From the NCBI GenBank assembly GCA_905221605.1, contig CAJNDS010001469.1:293501-357500 (forward strand): a stretch of DNA of 64,000 bases, in the 5' to 3' direction. The position numbers were made by a program, and so were the translations under genes. This DNA is from Symbiodinium natans (taxonomy: Eukaryota; Sar; Dinophyceae; Suessiales; Symbiodiniaceae). The stretch's first letter is position 1. The number at the start of each line of letters is the position of its first letter. Positions 52,495 through 63,683 of the stretch are shown here, piece by piece. Under the pieces are notes generated by a model. It ran no database searches. It was not told where the DNA came from and was given only the letters and a program-made list of their open reading frames with translations.

Positions 52495-52795
52495 ACCCTA
52501 AACCCGAAACCCGGTTTACCCTGAACCCTGAACCCTGAACCCTAAACCCTAAACCCTAAACCCTAAACCCTAAACCCTAAACCCTTAAGGGTAGGGAGGT
52601 GGGGCCCCAGGCCTACTTTGAAGCTCTTTTGACTTAGTAAGTCTACTTAGTACACCCTCTTATAATCCCCCCGAACCCACCTTGCTAACCCGACTTACTA
52701 AGTCAAAAGAGGTTCCACGCCCTAAACCCTAAACCCCACAGCAACCTTTACACCCTAAACCCTAAACCCCAAACCCTAAACCCTAAACCCTAAGG
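52495..52795 (-). repeat. CCCTAAA arrays flanking a fold-back element
   Basis: Arrays at 52495-52587 and 52735-52795 lie on either side of the 52621-52714 fold-back and have the same orientation, as if the fold-back had inserted into one array. Confidence 0.8.
52621..52714. repeat. Fold-back element, family D, 94 bp
   Basis: Arms 52621-52643 and 52692-52714 are complementary over 22 of 23 bases (core TTGACTTAGTAAGTC), around a 48-base centre. A lone arm-like piece, ACTTACTAAGTCCAAAGG, occurs at 53521. Confidence 0.85.
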
Positions 52796-52913
52796 GACCT
52801 GAGAGCGCTCCAAGAGGCTGGCACTGTACAGCTAGAGTTCCGGTACCTCTCGCAACAGTGGCTTGCCAGCAGTGGGCCCTGAAACGCCCAAATTCCGACC
52901 TCACAGCTCGCAG

Positions 52914-53115
52914 GGTTTAGGGTTTAGGGTTTAGGGTTTAGGGTTTAGGGTTTAGGGTTTAGGGTTTAGGGTTTCGGGCGAACTCTAAACCTTAGACTCT
53001 AAGCCCTCTAGCAGACTTGGGCATCTTCCAGCCTGGCGCCCTCACATGACTAACACCCCGTTTAGGGTTTGGGGTTTAGGGTTTAGGGTTTAGGGTTTAG
53101 GGTTTAGGGTTTAGT
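52914..53115 (+). repeat. TTTAGGG arrays
   Basis: 52916-52974 has eight clean units; 53060-53115 has about seven. The arrays before and after (52735, 53355) run the opposite way. Confidence 0.9.
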
Positions 53116-53354
53116 GTTTAGGGGACAAACCAGGACGGGCTATCCGGCCTTGCAATCCTCATAATCAAGCCTGAAAGGGGGTCCTTTCAAGGGATTACCG
53201 GATCTTGATTACACCCCGTCCCTAAACCTAAACTCGAGAACCCTCGGGAATGATAGAAAAAAGAACATGCCCAAGCCTAAATTTAAGCTCTCTGCGACCC
53301 GGACTAAGAGCGTAAGTAGCCAACTCTTCCCTAGTAAAGGCTTAACATGGCAGT

Positions 53355-54385
53355 CCCTAAACCCTACACCCTACACCCTAAACCCTAAACCCTAAACCCT
53401 AAACCCTAAACCCTAAACCCTAAACCCTATAGCAGTCGCGCTCAGCTGCTCAGACTCAGAGACAGCACCGAGTAAACCCTATAGCACGCCAAAGGCTCCC
53501 CTATTTGCCCAACACCCTACTTACTAAGTCCAAAGGCATTCCAAGTAGTAGGGTTAGGGTTTAGGTTTATCTAAGGGTAGCTACGAGGTCCCTTATGGTG
53601 ATCCCTTACCTTCTGTAAAGGGTTGTGAAGTATGGGCACTTGGGTTGAGGGTATATGAGGGGTATAGAAGGGCTCCATTCAAGGGCCGAATGTAGGTACA
53701 GGGCTTAGGGTTAGCCCGTACCTTTAAAAAAACAAGCTGACAAGTCGAGACCTCTGGAGGTACCTAGAGTACCCGGTATCTAGGCAGGCCATTGGTAAGT
53801 TTCATGTTTTCCCTTATCGAGATATTTTCTGAGGATTGCAAGGCCCAACCTAGAAGAAGACCGCAAGATCCCGCAAGTAGGGTATGTTCACCTTTTGTGC
53901 AGGGTTTGGCCCCACAAGCTTGAGTGTTTTTGTGGAAATTCAAGGTTTGGGCACCCTAAACCCTAAACCCTAAACCCTAAACCCTAAACCCTAAACCCTA
54001 AACCCTAAACCCGAAACGGTTTACGACACTCATAAACCCCAACCAGAACCCTGCAAATGTTCACGCGCGTGCTCGGCATGAGGCTCAACGACCCGAAGTA
54101 TGCTGCTGCAGGGGACAGGGCCATGCGGCAGATCCTTCAGGCACCCCTAAACCCTACACCCTAAGCCCTAAACCCTCAACCCTAAACCCTAAACCCTAAG
54201 CCCTAAAACAAGGGTCAGGGTTCCGGTCTCGGCTCGAATTGTCGTCCTTGTCTATGAGTACCCAGTTGGGGGTTTACGAAGTACTTGTTCCCCTCTTTGT
54301 TTGATTCCAGGTGCCTGCCCCCCCAGACTACAGCAACCTTTACACCCTAAACCCCAAACCCTAAACCGTAAACCCTAAACCTTTA
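53355..54385 (-). repeat. Series of CCCTAAA arrays
   Basis: Arrays at 53355-53428, 53952-54014, 54145-54210 and 54345-54385, all CCCTAAA on the plus strand, with CCCTACA and CCCTCAA variants at their edges. Confidence 0.85.
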
Positions 54386-54458
54386 CACCCTTGAGGAGAA
54401 GCCCGGCCAAGCCTAGAAGGGCATGCTGATACCCTCACTAAACAGGTGTCATGTACCA

Positions 54459-54564
54459 CTTGGGATGTTGCCCCTGATGCTAACAGCTCCTTAATCGGGA
54501 CTATAGTAACCCCTACTCTACAATTCCTGTTAAGGACGGTTAGTGTTTGGGGGAACATCCCAAG
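54459..54564. repeat. Fold-back element, family A, copy 1 (106 bp)
   Basis: The ends CTTGGGATGTTGCCCC and GGGGGAACATCCCAAG are inverted and nearly perfect. Flanks GTACCA and GTACCG share GTACC, a possible target-site duplication. There is no coding capacity, so it is MITE-like. Confidence 0.8.
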
Positions 54565-54955
54565 GTACCGTGACTATTCTTGGTATGCGGGTTCTGTTCA
54601 GGGTCCTTAGGTTACTCTCTAGGTCAACTGCTAGTATGCCCAGTACCACCCTTGTCCATGTATCAAGAGCATTAAAAAAACGCACATACATATACATATA
54701 CATATACATGTACATATACTCAGCCCTAAACCTTATCATTGGGGTTGTCATCTCCAAGTGCGAGATGCCATTGAACCTAAACCCTAAACCCGAAACCCTA
54801 AACCCTAAACTCTATGTGAGATGCTCCAGGCTGAGAACGGGCAGGGACTGGTTCCGTGGGGTTTGGCGAGCTCGAGCCCGCCCCGCTTTACGAACAGCAC
54901 CGCGGCTGGGGGGTGTGGGGGATGGTTTTGGGGTTTTAGGGTTTAGGGTTTAGGG

Positions 54956-55058
54956 TTGGGATGTGATGTTCCCCCTTATTCTACCAGTCCTTGATAGGCA
55001 TTCTAGTACCCCAACTATAATGCCCATGAAGGAATGTTCGTATAACGGACATCCCAAG
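54956..55058. repeat. Fold-back element, family A, copy 2
   Basis: It starts TTGGGATGTGATGTTCCCCC and ends AACGGACATCCCAAG. The internal layout (TTATTCTACCAGTCCTTGAT, CAACTATAATGCCCATGAAG) parallels copy 1. It sits directly at the end of a TTTAGGG array. Confidence 0.7.
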
Positions 55059-55542
55059 GTTTAGGGTTTAGGCTTTAGGTTTCTCAAGGTTTTAGAGTTG
55101 AGTTAAACACCCTAAAGCCTAAACCCCAAACCCTGAGCCCTAAACAGTGTTTTTGGGGTTGTTTAAGGGTTTAGGGTTGATGGGACTCCGAGATGCCCCG
55201 CAAGTTTGTTCACGATTTGGGGTTTAGGGTCTAGGGTCTAGGATTTAGGGTTTAGGGTTTAGGGTTTGTGAAATGAGTCGGACACTGCTGTAGCCTAAAC
55301 CCTGAGCCCTAAACCCTGAACAGCTTTGCTTCTGACCCTATCATCGTTTCACCCACATTTCACGGATTTAGACTCGCACCCCGAAGGTTGTACCTTTAAA
55401 GGTTTCCCTTAAAAGAGGATCCTAAAATGGCCGTTACACTACCTGAGGGATCTTCAAACAGGGTCCCCAACCCTTAGGGATCCAAGGGTAGAGTCCCTTG
55501 CTTGTCTCCCGCAGCTCGACTCCTCTCTGCCTTGCGGACAAT

Positions 55543-56050
55543 GCGGTTTAGGGTTTAGGGTTTAGGGTTTAGGGTTTGGGGTTTAGGGCTTAGGGCTTAG
55601 GGCTTAGCGCTTAGGGCTTAGGACTTGGGGATTAGGCAAAAGGGTTTAGGGTTTAAGTAGGCAGTTGTCTAAATTCGGGTCCTTTTGGGGGGAACCTAGT
55701 ATAGAGAAAATGCCAACCTAAACCCTAAACCTTATACCCTAAGCCGAAAACCCTAAACCCTAAACCCGAAACCCTAAACCCTAAACCCTAAACCTTAAAC
55801 CCTAAACCCTAAACCCTAAACCCTAAACCCTAGACAGCAGCCCCAGGTCACATCACCTTTGGAGCCATGGGCGATTCCTACTACGAGTACTTGCTTAAAA
55901 TGCGCCCAGCTTGCATGGCAAATGCCAGCCACAAGGGGTTTAGGGTTCATAGGGTTTAGGGTTTTGGGTTTTGGGTTATGGTTTGGGGTTTAGGGCGTTT
56001 AGGGTTTAGGATTTAGGGTTTAGGGTTTAGGGTAGGGTTCGTAGGGTTTA
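55543..56050. repeat. Telomere-type arrays with two orientation flips
   Basis: TTTAGGG at 55543-55625 (with TTAGGGC variants), CCCTAAA at 55720-55832, TTTAGGG again at 55935-56050. Each flip is separated by 90-110 bp of other sequence. Confidence 0.85.
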
Positions 56051-57059
56051 GGGAGTTTGCACGTGGACGCTGCTGGGCTTGCGTTTCGAAGGCTGCGTCC
56101 GAATTGCCAGTTTTCGGTGCTGGCTGGCCCTGGCTGGCCCTGGCTGGCCATGATTCCTGCAAAACCCTAAGCCCCAAAGCCCCTAAACCCTGAACCCGAA
56201 ACTCTAAACCCCAATGAATTGCACGATGGCCTTAAGGTACTTGCAGACCGACCGCTCCGAGCCTGAGTGGAAGAATGTAGCCTGGCCATCTAGGCTTCGT
56301 TGGCTGTCATATCGGGTTTAGGGTTTAGGGTTTAAAGGTTTAGGGTTGAGGCATATATTTCAACAGCCTTAAGCGTTGGGCTTCCATCTCAGGAAGCGGA
56401 GAGGGGGGGGGGGGGGGGGGGATTACTGGGAAACCCTAAGCCCTAATTCCTAAACCCGAAACCCTAAACCCTAAACCCAACGGAGCCAGAAGGGAGCGGT
56501 TGCTGGCTCTTGGATGCCGGGCTTGGAAGGGTGCGAGGCAATGATGCCCTGGTGAATGATGCAGCGGCGGTGGTGAGCCAAGTAAGGTGTGCTTGAGGTT
56601 TAGGTTTAGGGTTTAGGGCTTAGGGTTGCAAGCCATGGCGGTGGCAGAGGTTAAAGTTGGGACACACTGGCCGGCCCGGGTCACACGCTGCAGGGCAAAG
56701 AACTCCGAAGATGGTCTCGAGCTGCACGTCCTGCGTCGTTCGCCGGGTGCTGCTTTACAGTCATGTAGGGAGGAGCGGTTGCTTGGTCGGCTTGGTGTCG
56801 GTTTCGCCCCATGTGCCCCTAAACCCTAAACCCTAAACCCTAAAACCCTAAACCCTCAGCAGCCCTATAGGCCCTATCAGGCATGGAGGCGGCCATGGAC
56901 AAGATGAGTGCAGCGGTGATCTTCACCACCAAAGGCCAGAAGGACCGAGGAGTTGTCCTGAAGGTCACCTTGACCCTGACAACTTTGTGGAACTTTACTG
57001 TAATTTGGGTTTAATGGGTCTTAATAAGGCGCTAAAAGTTTAATTTTAGCTACCCTCCT

Positions 57060-57235
57060 GGTGCAGCCAAGGAAACAGCACCCTAATTAAGGAATATACC
57101 TTAAATTATATTAAGGGTGCCCTATACATGTAAGATCTTCTGAATTCAGGAATATACCCGAATTATTTCTCAGATGCCCAAAACACATTTCAGGCCTCTC
57201 CTTAATAAAGGGTATTTGGCTCTTTGGGCATCTTT
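57060..57235. repeat. Fold-back of the TATTCCT-TTGGGCTCTTTGGGC repeat (family G)
   Basis: The right part, TATTTGGCTCTTTGGGCATC, matches 45690-45710 and is mirrored, with many changes, by the left part ATTAAGGAATATACC preceded by GCCAAGGAAACAGCACCC. Related pieces are at 45661-45709, 48055-48098, 48201-48250 (reverse) and 63950-64000; the 48055/48250 pair also forms a fold-back. Confidence 0.6.
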
Positions 57236-57845
57236 CAAAAATTTTGAATAAAGCCGTTTTGTACCCACCAAGGTCGAATCTCGATTCAAGGACCCGTGAA
57301 ATCTTGGGGGACCACAGAACCTAAAAGGGTTTATGGTTAATTTTCATATACCTAATGGGAGCTATAGTAGTATAGTAGTACAGGTTAGATGACCCCCATT
57401 TGGGGCTTCCATTTGGTACCGACCATGGCAAAAGCACGGGCTGCGCTAGTGTGATTGTGTGTAGTGGAAACTTTGAGGGACCATGTTGATAGAATAAAGG
57501 ACCTAAACCCTAAACCCTAAAAAAAAAAAAAACTCCCCTGAACTCTGGACTCGACGACAAGCCTCTGGCTTCTTTGTGCCCCTGCCGGGTGCATTAATGC
57601 AAGCTTCTTCGGGTTTAGGGTTAGGGTTTAGGGTTTAGGGGTTCTTCTTGGCCTCTTATCTCCCACTCCAACCCCTACCCGCAGAGCCTGACCACACACT
57701 CAACAAATCGGTGCGCGCGCGGCGCGCGACCTGGGCTTTCAGGACCCAGACAGGCCCTTATTCCTTTCTTTTAAGGGCTTTGGGTGCCCTTTGCATGCCC
57801 CTGTGAAACCCAAAAAAGGGCACCCTGTTATTCCTAGGTTCCTCT

Positions 57846-57859
57846 TTTTTTTTTTTTTT

Positions 57860-57942
<83 letters not shown>
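57846..57942 (+). repeat. ~97-base poly-T tract
   Basis: T broken by one G near 57860. It lies directly after a family C-like segment (CACCCTGTTATTCCTAGGTTC). As poly-A on the reverse strand it could be a retrotransposition tail, but no body was recognised to its left on that strand. Confidence 0.9.
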
Positions 57943-58324
57943 CAAGTCATATTGGGACGAGTTTGCAGTTGTCCTAAAGGCTCCTATTGTAGTCCTCTTC
58001 CGGGTAGTAGGACTAGAGGTCCCCTTTCACTACAACAAAAAGGAACTACGTCAGAGCCTTCAGCGCCTTCCTGAAGGCTCTAATAACTCGTTCCTCTTTG
58101 GGTTAGGTATAGGGCTTCTAGTATATTACCACCCTAAACCTCAAGCCCCAAACCCTGAACCCTCAAAAACGTAAGTTCTGCATACTTAAGTATAGGCCCT
58201 GGCCCCTAACCCTAAACCATAATCCCTAGTCCCTAAACCCTAAACCCAAGCTGGGGTGTGGGCCAGGCGGCCTCACTTACATCGCGGGGAGAAGAACCTT
58301 GGTTGGGTGATGCGTCGGGCTTTA

Positions 58325-59095
58325 TGAAGGTTAGGGTTTAGGGTTTAGGGTTTGGGATTTAGGGGTTTAGGGGTTTAGGGGTTTAGGGTTTAAGTTTAAT
58401 GTTTTCGGGTGCTAGGGTGTTATGGTTTCGGGTGTATGGTTTTGCGGGTTTTTAGGGTTCTAGGTTTTAGGGTTTACTTAGGGTGTGAGGGTGTAAGGGC
58501 TTTAGGTCTCTTAGGGTTTGAGGGTTTGAGGGTTTAGGTTTGAAGAATATCTTAGTAGCTGAGTGATAAACACTATTAATTCAAGGGGTCAACTCTTTTT
58601 GGGCCAGGTTTACTCGGCAACTAGGAACAGGGTTTGCGACCCTAAACCTTAAACGCTAAACCCCTAAACCCCTTTTCCTCAGAGTGAAGTCTGTGCACTC
58701 ACACCACCAGGAGGCCAGCCTGCGAAAGGTTCGGGTCCAAGGGTCTTGGCAAGTCTTGTTGTCTTATGCATCCGATGAGGCCGTTTTGGGTTCAGGGTTT
58801 CGGGCTTAAAGGCATAATTTAGGTTTAGGGTTTGGGGTTAGGGTTTTAGGTTTAGGGTTTAGGTTAGGGTTTAGGGGAAAACCTGCAGCCCTAAACCTGA
58901 ACCCTAAGCTGCCAGGGCTCCGAGCCGGCGAGTGCAGAATCGCATGCCTCCCCCCCCCCCCCCCCCCCCCCCCCTCCATCTCACGGTTGCCATTGAGGCT
59001 GAGGTTTAGGGTTTAGGTTTTAGGGTTTTAGGTTTAGGGTTTTAGGGTTAGGGTTAGGGTTTAGGGTTTAGGGTTTAGGGTTTAGGGTTTTAGGG
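58325..59095 (+). repeat. Degenerate TTTAGGG arrays
   Basis: 58325-58400, 58815-58880 and 59003-59095, with many TTTTAGGG and GGGGTTTAGG variants, ending in a G run at 59093-59132. Confidence 0.8.
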
Positions 59096-61140
59096 GGGGG
59101 TTTAAAAAAAGGGGGGGGGGGGGGGGGGGGGGTTTTAGGGTTATCGGGCTTATCGGGTTTAGGGTTTGGGGTCTGAATGTTTTGATGGTTTGCAGTGAGC
59201 TGGTGGCCACTTGAATGTATATGCGCTTGTGCCTGCAGGGCAGCACTTTCCAAACCTGCCGGCCTTCCCAAACTATCTTACTGTTATTCTTACATTACAG
59301 AGTCGCAGCACACGCTTGAAGCATCAGTTACAGCACTGTCACCAAACGTTTCTATAGACCTATAAAAACCCTCAAACTATATGAACTAGGGTTTAGTACT
59401 TTCTTGTACCCCTTACAAGGACACCCAGTACTATGCACTCACTAATTCACTCACCGCCAGGCTCAAACTGTCCATGTCTCGCAGGTGACACCGTAGAGAC
59501 AACGCTACACACATACCTCCGCTTACAGCGGGCCACTCACTAATATAAAAGGAACCTTGTATACAACTCACAAAAAAACAGAAATACAAACCCTCAACGA
59601 TGTTCAGCAAGCCGAGGAACAGCCGGAACGGACCACAAGATGGACCACCTGGCCTGCTTCGTAGGCGCGCTGGTTTAGGGTTTAGGGTTTAGGGTTTAGG
59701 GGGGTTGGGTTTAGGGTGGGCCTTCGCTTGGCCTCGCGGGTCTAGCCGGTTCAACGCGCCGGAGGTGTGGGGTTCGAGGGTATCGCTTCCCATATCACTG
59801 AGCCTCCTTCACCAACCCCTCAGTCAGGCCATAAGATATATTGCAAGCCCCTGAGAGTACCAAGAAACCAGAGAGAACCTCTGCGGCATGCACTTGGTGG
59901 CACCCGAGCTCCCCAGGGCTTCGGGGCTCCGAAGGCTTGAAACTTAGGGCTCTGGTTGTGGAGTACAGGTTCAGCGTTTAGGGTCGAGGGGCCTAGGGTT
60001 GGGTTTAGGGTTTAGGGTTTAGGGTTTTGGGATTTTTTTGGGTTTTGGGTTTTAGGGTTTTGGGTTTTGGGTTTAGGTCTGTGCGCCCCCCCCCCCCCCC
60101 CACCCGCGCAAAGAGCAACCTTACTACTTACAGCAGCGTTGAGCTTTGTTGTTTGCAAACCCTACACACTGAGCCCTCAAACCTTGGAAACAGGGGGGGG
60201 AAGTGTGTGAGACACTAAACCTATTGCTTTTGTCCCTGAATGTTTTGTTTCCTTCCTGCGCCCTCAACACGTAAGTTTTCCCCACATGCCCAGAAACACC
60301 AGTACGCCTTGCTTAGGGTATCCTCCTTCAATCATCTGAGGATCCCTAGTGTTATATGGGTACGTGGAATCGTTGGGTGAGTGATACTGGAGTCTCTGGC
60401 ACAGGCGGCATGCTGATCTATGGTGCCCGCCAGCTCCGCCCAGAGGAGATGGGTTTAGGCGTAGATGGGGGCGTACATAGGGGTTACTGAAGGTTTAATA
60501 GGGTCTATGTAGGGCCTATAGGGTTTTCCCTAGAGTAACCTTTGTACCTTTAAACAACATCCCAAACAGTGTGTCAACACTAACGGGTTCCAATACGGAC
60601 CATGGCGGCCAGAGCTTTGCGGAACTTTAGGCTCTTGGTAGGGTTGAGGGTTTAGGGTTTCGGGACGAAAGCCGCGCTCCCGCGTAGGTCGCGTAGGTGC
60701 GGGCGTGGCGCAGTCGCCGTCCTCGAAACTGACGTCACCTTTGCAATTTTTCTCACAGCGCTTTTGGGCGTCTGGTCTCCATCGCTTTTGGACTTCTGGA
60801 CTCACATGCTCTCGCACTGTTAGGGACCTAAGGTGGCAGAATGCATTACCCCATCATTAAAGGAGCGTTTCCATTTTTGTGAGTGCGTACAGGTTGCTCT
60901 GAGTTAGAGTGTTTCTCGTAGTAGCTGAATGAGTGCACTTTACACTTTTTGGGATAGGATCATCCCCTGTATAGAACTGAAAGTCTACATGTTTGGGGGG
61001 GCTTGTGAACTCAGCAACTAAGTTCAGCAGTATGGCTCTTCTTATTGTTGGTTAGAAGGGAAAGGGGGACTAAGGCGCCAGATATCAGCCCTTGAAGGGT
61101 ATATAGAGGATATGTGGTACCTTATCCCCTGAGTCCCCAC

Positions 61141-61258
61141 TACTTGGAGGACTTATAACGCGAATTCTAACTCTACTTATAAGCCCCCCAAGTCCCCCAA
61201 GTAGGTTTTAAGCAGACTTATACCTGTGGTTATAAGCACCCATGAACCTCCAAGTAAT
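61141..61258. repeat. Fold-back element (family F)
   Basis: TACTTGGAGGACTTATAA at the left is mirrored by TTATAAGCACCCATGAACCTCCAAGTA at the right, with a further TTATAAGCCCCCCAAG piece inside. Confidence 0.6.
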
Positions 61259-61264
61259 CAAGAG

Positions 61265-61655
61265 TAAGTCTTTGCCCCTAAACCCTAAACCCTAAACCCT
61301 GACACCTAAACCCTAAACCCTACACCCTAAACCCTAAACTTTGCTAGCTGAGAGTGAGGACGTGGACTCGCGGTGGGAGCAGACGGCTGCAGGCATCACG
61401 GAGACCTGCTACGAGAGCCGGGGTCTGCACTTCCTGAAGCCCAGAACCCGAAACCTAAACCCTAAACCCTGAACCCTGAACCCTAAACCCTAAACCCTGC
61501 GGTTCAGGGTTTAGAGCTTTCCCCCTAAATCTCTGACACCGAGGCCACCGAGGCCCCCGAACCCTGTACTTAGTTCCAAAGCCCGCATCTTTGTCATAGT
61601 GGGGTAACCCTAAACCCTAACCCTAAACCCTAAACCCTCAACCCTAAACCCTAGC
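61265..61655 (-). repeat. CCCTAAA arrays
   Basis: 61273-61340, 61450-61500 and 61604-61655. A TCAGGGTTTAG stretch at 61503-61514 runs the other way, directly abutting the second array (CCCTGCGGTTCAGGG), a small head-on junction. Confidence 0.8.
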
Positions 61656-62317
61656 ATTTTACTTGTTTAAGGTATACTTAGACTCAATGAGGACTAGAAA
61701 TACACATTGATACTACTGTCCCAACCATGAACTGGCCATGATGCCGGGGAAGGCTCGCCTGGCTCGCCTGGTTTCGTTAGCGCACGTGTCGGTTAAGAGT
61801 GAAGGCTATAAGGGAAGTGATTTGTGAGTTTTGCTGCGTCTGTGAGCCGCACTAGTATGCTGCCACCACGTACTAGATATTGCGACATTGGGGCAGACGT
61901 ATAACCGAGCGCATTTTGACCCTTATTCTTTTCAGCAGGAGTAGGGCTGCCAAGGGCACGGCTGCAGCCAGTCAACACTCCTCAGGTCAGTGTTGTTCAA
62001 CGAAGACTGTTGTACCTTAAGCATCCTCGGCAAACGACCATTTGCTTAAGAACCCCCCCCCTCAAAAACAAGACAAATGTAATATGATAGTCTTTATATT
62101 TGCCTTATGCAGCATCTTTTCCATTTGATTGAGGGAGGGCTCTTCAGCGAATAGTAGAAAACCTTTTGAATTATTTTCTCACAACATACATGGGCGAGTG
62201 TTGTCTCAGCGTTGCCCTTGTGCTGCCCATGGACCATGTGCATTGTGCCTCCTAAACATGCACGGTGCATGCCGCGAAAACCTAAGCTAAACCCCTAAGC
62301 CCTAACTTTCAGCACCC

Positions 62318-62405
62318 ATGTACCTCTGTAGTGTTTTTTTACTTGGCCCTGAAAGCTACTTTATAGGACCCCCTTCAAGGCCCAAGTGTAGACTATATAG
62401 GTATT
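62318..62405. repeat. Fold-back element, family B, copy 1
   Basis: ATGTACCTCTGTAGTG at the left is mirrored by GACTATATAGGTAT at the right, with an inner pair ACTTGGCCC / GGCCCAAGT. It is followed at once by TTTAGGG units. Confidence 0.65.
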
Positions 62406-63119
62406 AGGGTTTAGGGTTTAGGGTTTAGGGTATTAGGGTAAACCCAACCAGGCAGCTGTGCAGACCTGGTTGTAAAAGGGTAAACCCAACCACATTCCAA
62501 CAGCCCAGGATGTATCATCGACAGCCGTCACATCTGGCGCCTGAGGCACATTGACGAACCCGAAGACGCCTATGTCTTAATCAAGAAACATGTATCCTTC
62601 AAGTTCAAAACTGCAATTGAAGGATTGTTCCTGTTCACTCATTGAGGGAGATTTGGCGTCTCTTGATGCATGTTCTTCTCTTTGCTGAGGATTGAGGGTT
62701 TGAGGCTCTTTTTGCATGGTCTGTAGTTTCTTGTAGTCTGTGCACGTAAGATACATACCAGTGTGAGGTCATCGCATGTGCAGTCGAGCGTCACGAGTTC
62801 AAGGTTTTTGTCACGACGGCTCACAAGTGGTAGGGTTGAGCTGCACCAGCTCCGACACCACGAATCCAGGCCACAGAAGCACACAGTCCAGCAACCACGG
62901 GGGGTGTCGGATCCCTTAGAAGCCCCTTATTGAACCAAACTTGGTGCCCTTTTCTATTCTTCAGGTTACTGCTTAGGGGCTACTAACAGAGGCTGCACTC
63001 GCCCCGCCATGTAGCCATGGGCCAAGAGCGCCAAGAGCCCCAGACCTCGCGCGCCATCGAGGATGTCAAAGACTTGCAGCCGGACCCTGTGCTGCATCAT
63101 GTGGATTTAGAGTTCAATG

Positions 63120-63221
63120 CTTGGGATGGTCCCCTTATACAGACAGTTCTGAATAGGGATTATAAGCAGGGGTATGATCCTCCCCATTAAGGACTGTTAG
63201 CAGAAGGGGGAACATCCCAAG
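63120..63221. repeat. Fold-back element, family A, copy 3 (102 bp)
   Basis: The ends CTTGGGATGGTCCCC and GGGGGAACATCCCAAG are inverted. The flanks TTCAATG (left) and TTCAGTG (right) could be a 7-base target duplication with one change. Confidence 0.8.
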
Positions 63222-63235
63222 TTCAGTGCTTGGTG

Positions 63236-63336
63236 GCCCAGTGGTGCCCTTTCTTCCCTTTTGCGGGGGTTCAAGGTCCCCTGAAAACGTAACCAACCCA
63301 AAAAAGGGAGCCCTTATTCTGAGATGGTTGCTGGGC
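63236..63336. repeat. Fold-back element, family C, copy 2
   Basis: It starts GCCCAGTGGTGCCCTTTCTT and ends CTGAGATGGTTGCTGGGC. Only 14 bp separate it from the family A copy to its left. Confidence 0.7.
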
Positions 63337-63592
63337 TACCGTGTCAGAGCCTCCCATTGCACAATTCTCTTGACACGAGATCCTCATGATGTGAGAGCAC
63401 GCTTGGCACAAGGGTAGCGGGCGCCTAACTCTGGGTGTGTTGTAGGTAACCTAAACCCTATTCCCTAGACCATCGGTGACAACCAGGCGACATGGCTTGA
63501 GTGCGGGCATGCCAGAAGACGGTGCCGTGAGTTTTTCTGTTGGGTCTTGGGGTGATAGGACTTTCGATCGACTGTATGGGGGATCCCGAAGG

Positions 63593-63683
63593 ATCCATGT
63601 ACCTATATAGTCATAAAGTGTATACTTGGGCTGTATAAGGGGTATCTTAAGCGGCCAAGCATAGACTATACAGGTACGTGGAT
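63593..63683. repeat. Fold-back element, family B, copy 2 (91 bp)
   Basis: The ends ATCCATGTACCTATATAGTC and GACTATACAGGTACGTGGAT are complementary at 18 of 20 bases, with weaker pairing further in. Confidence 0.85.

Noticed and set aside
57739-57945. Poly-Lys and poly-Phe frames
   Set aside because: Translation of the poly-T tract.
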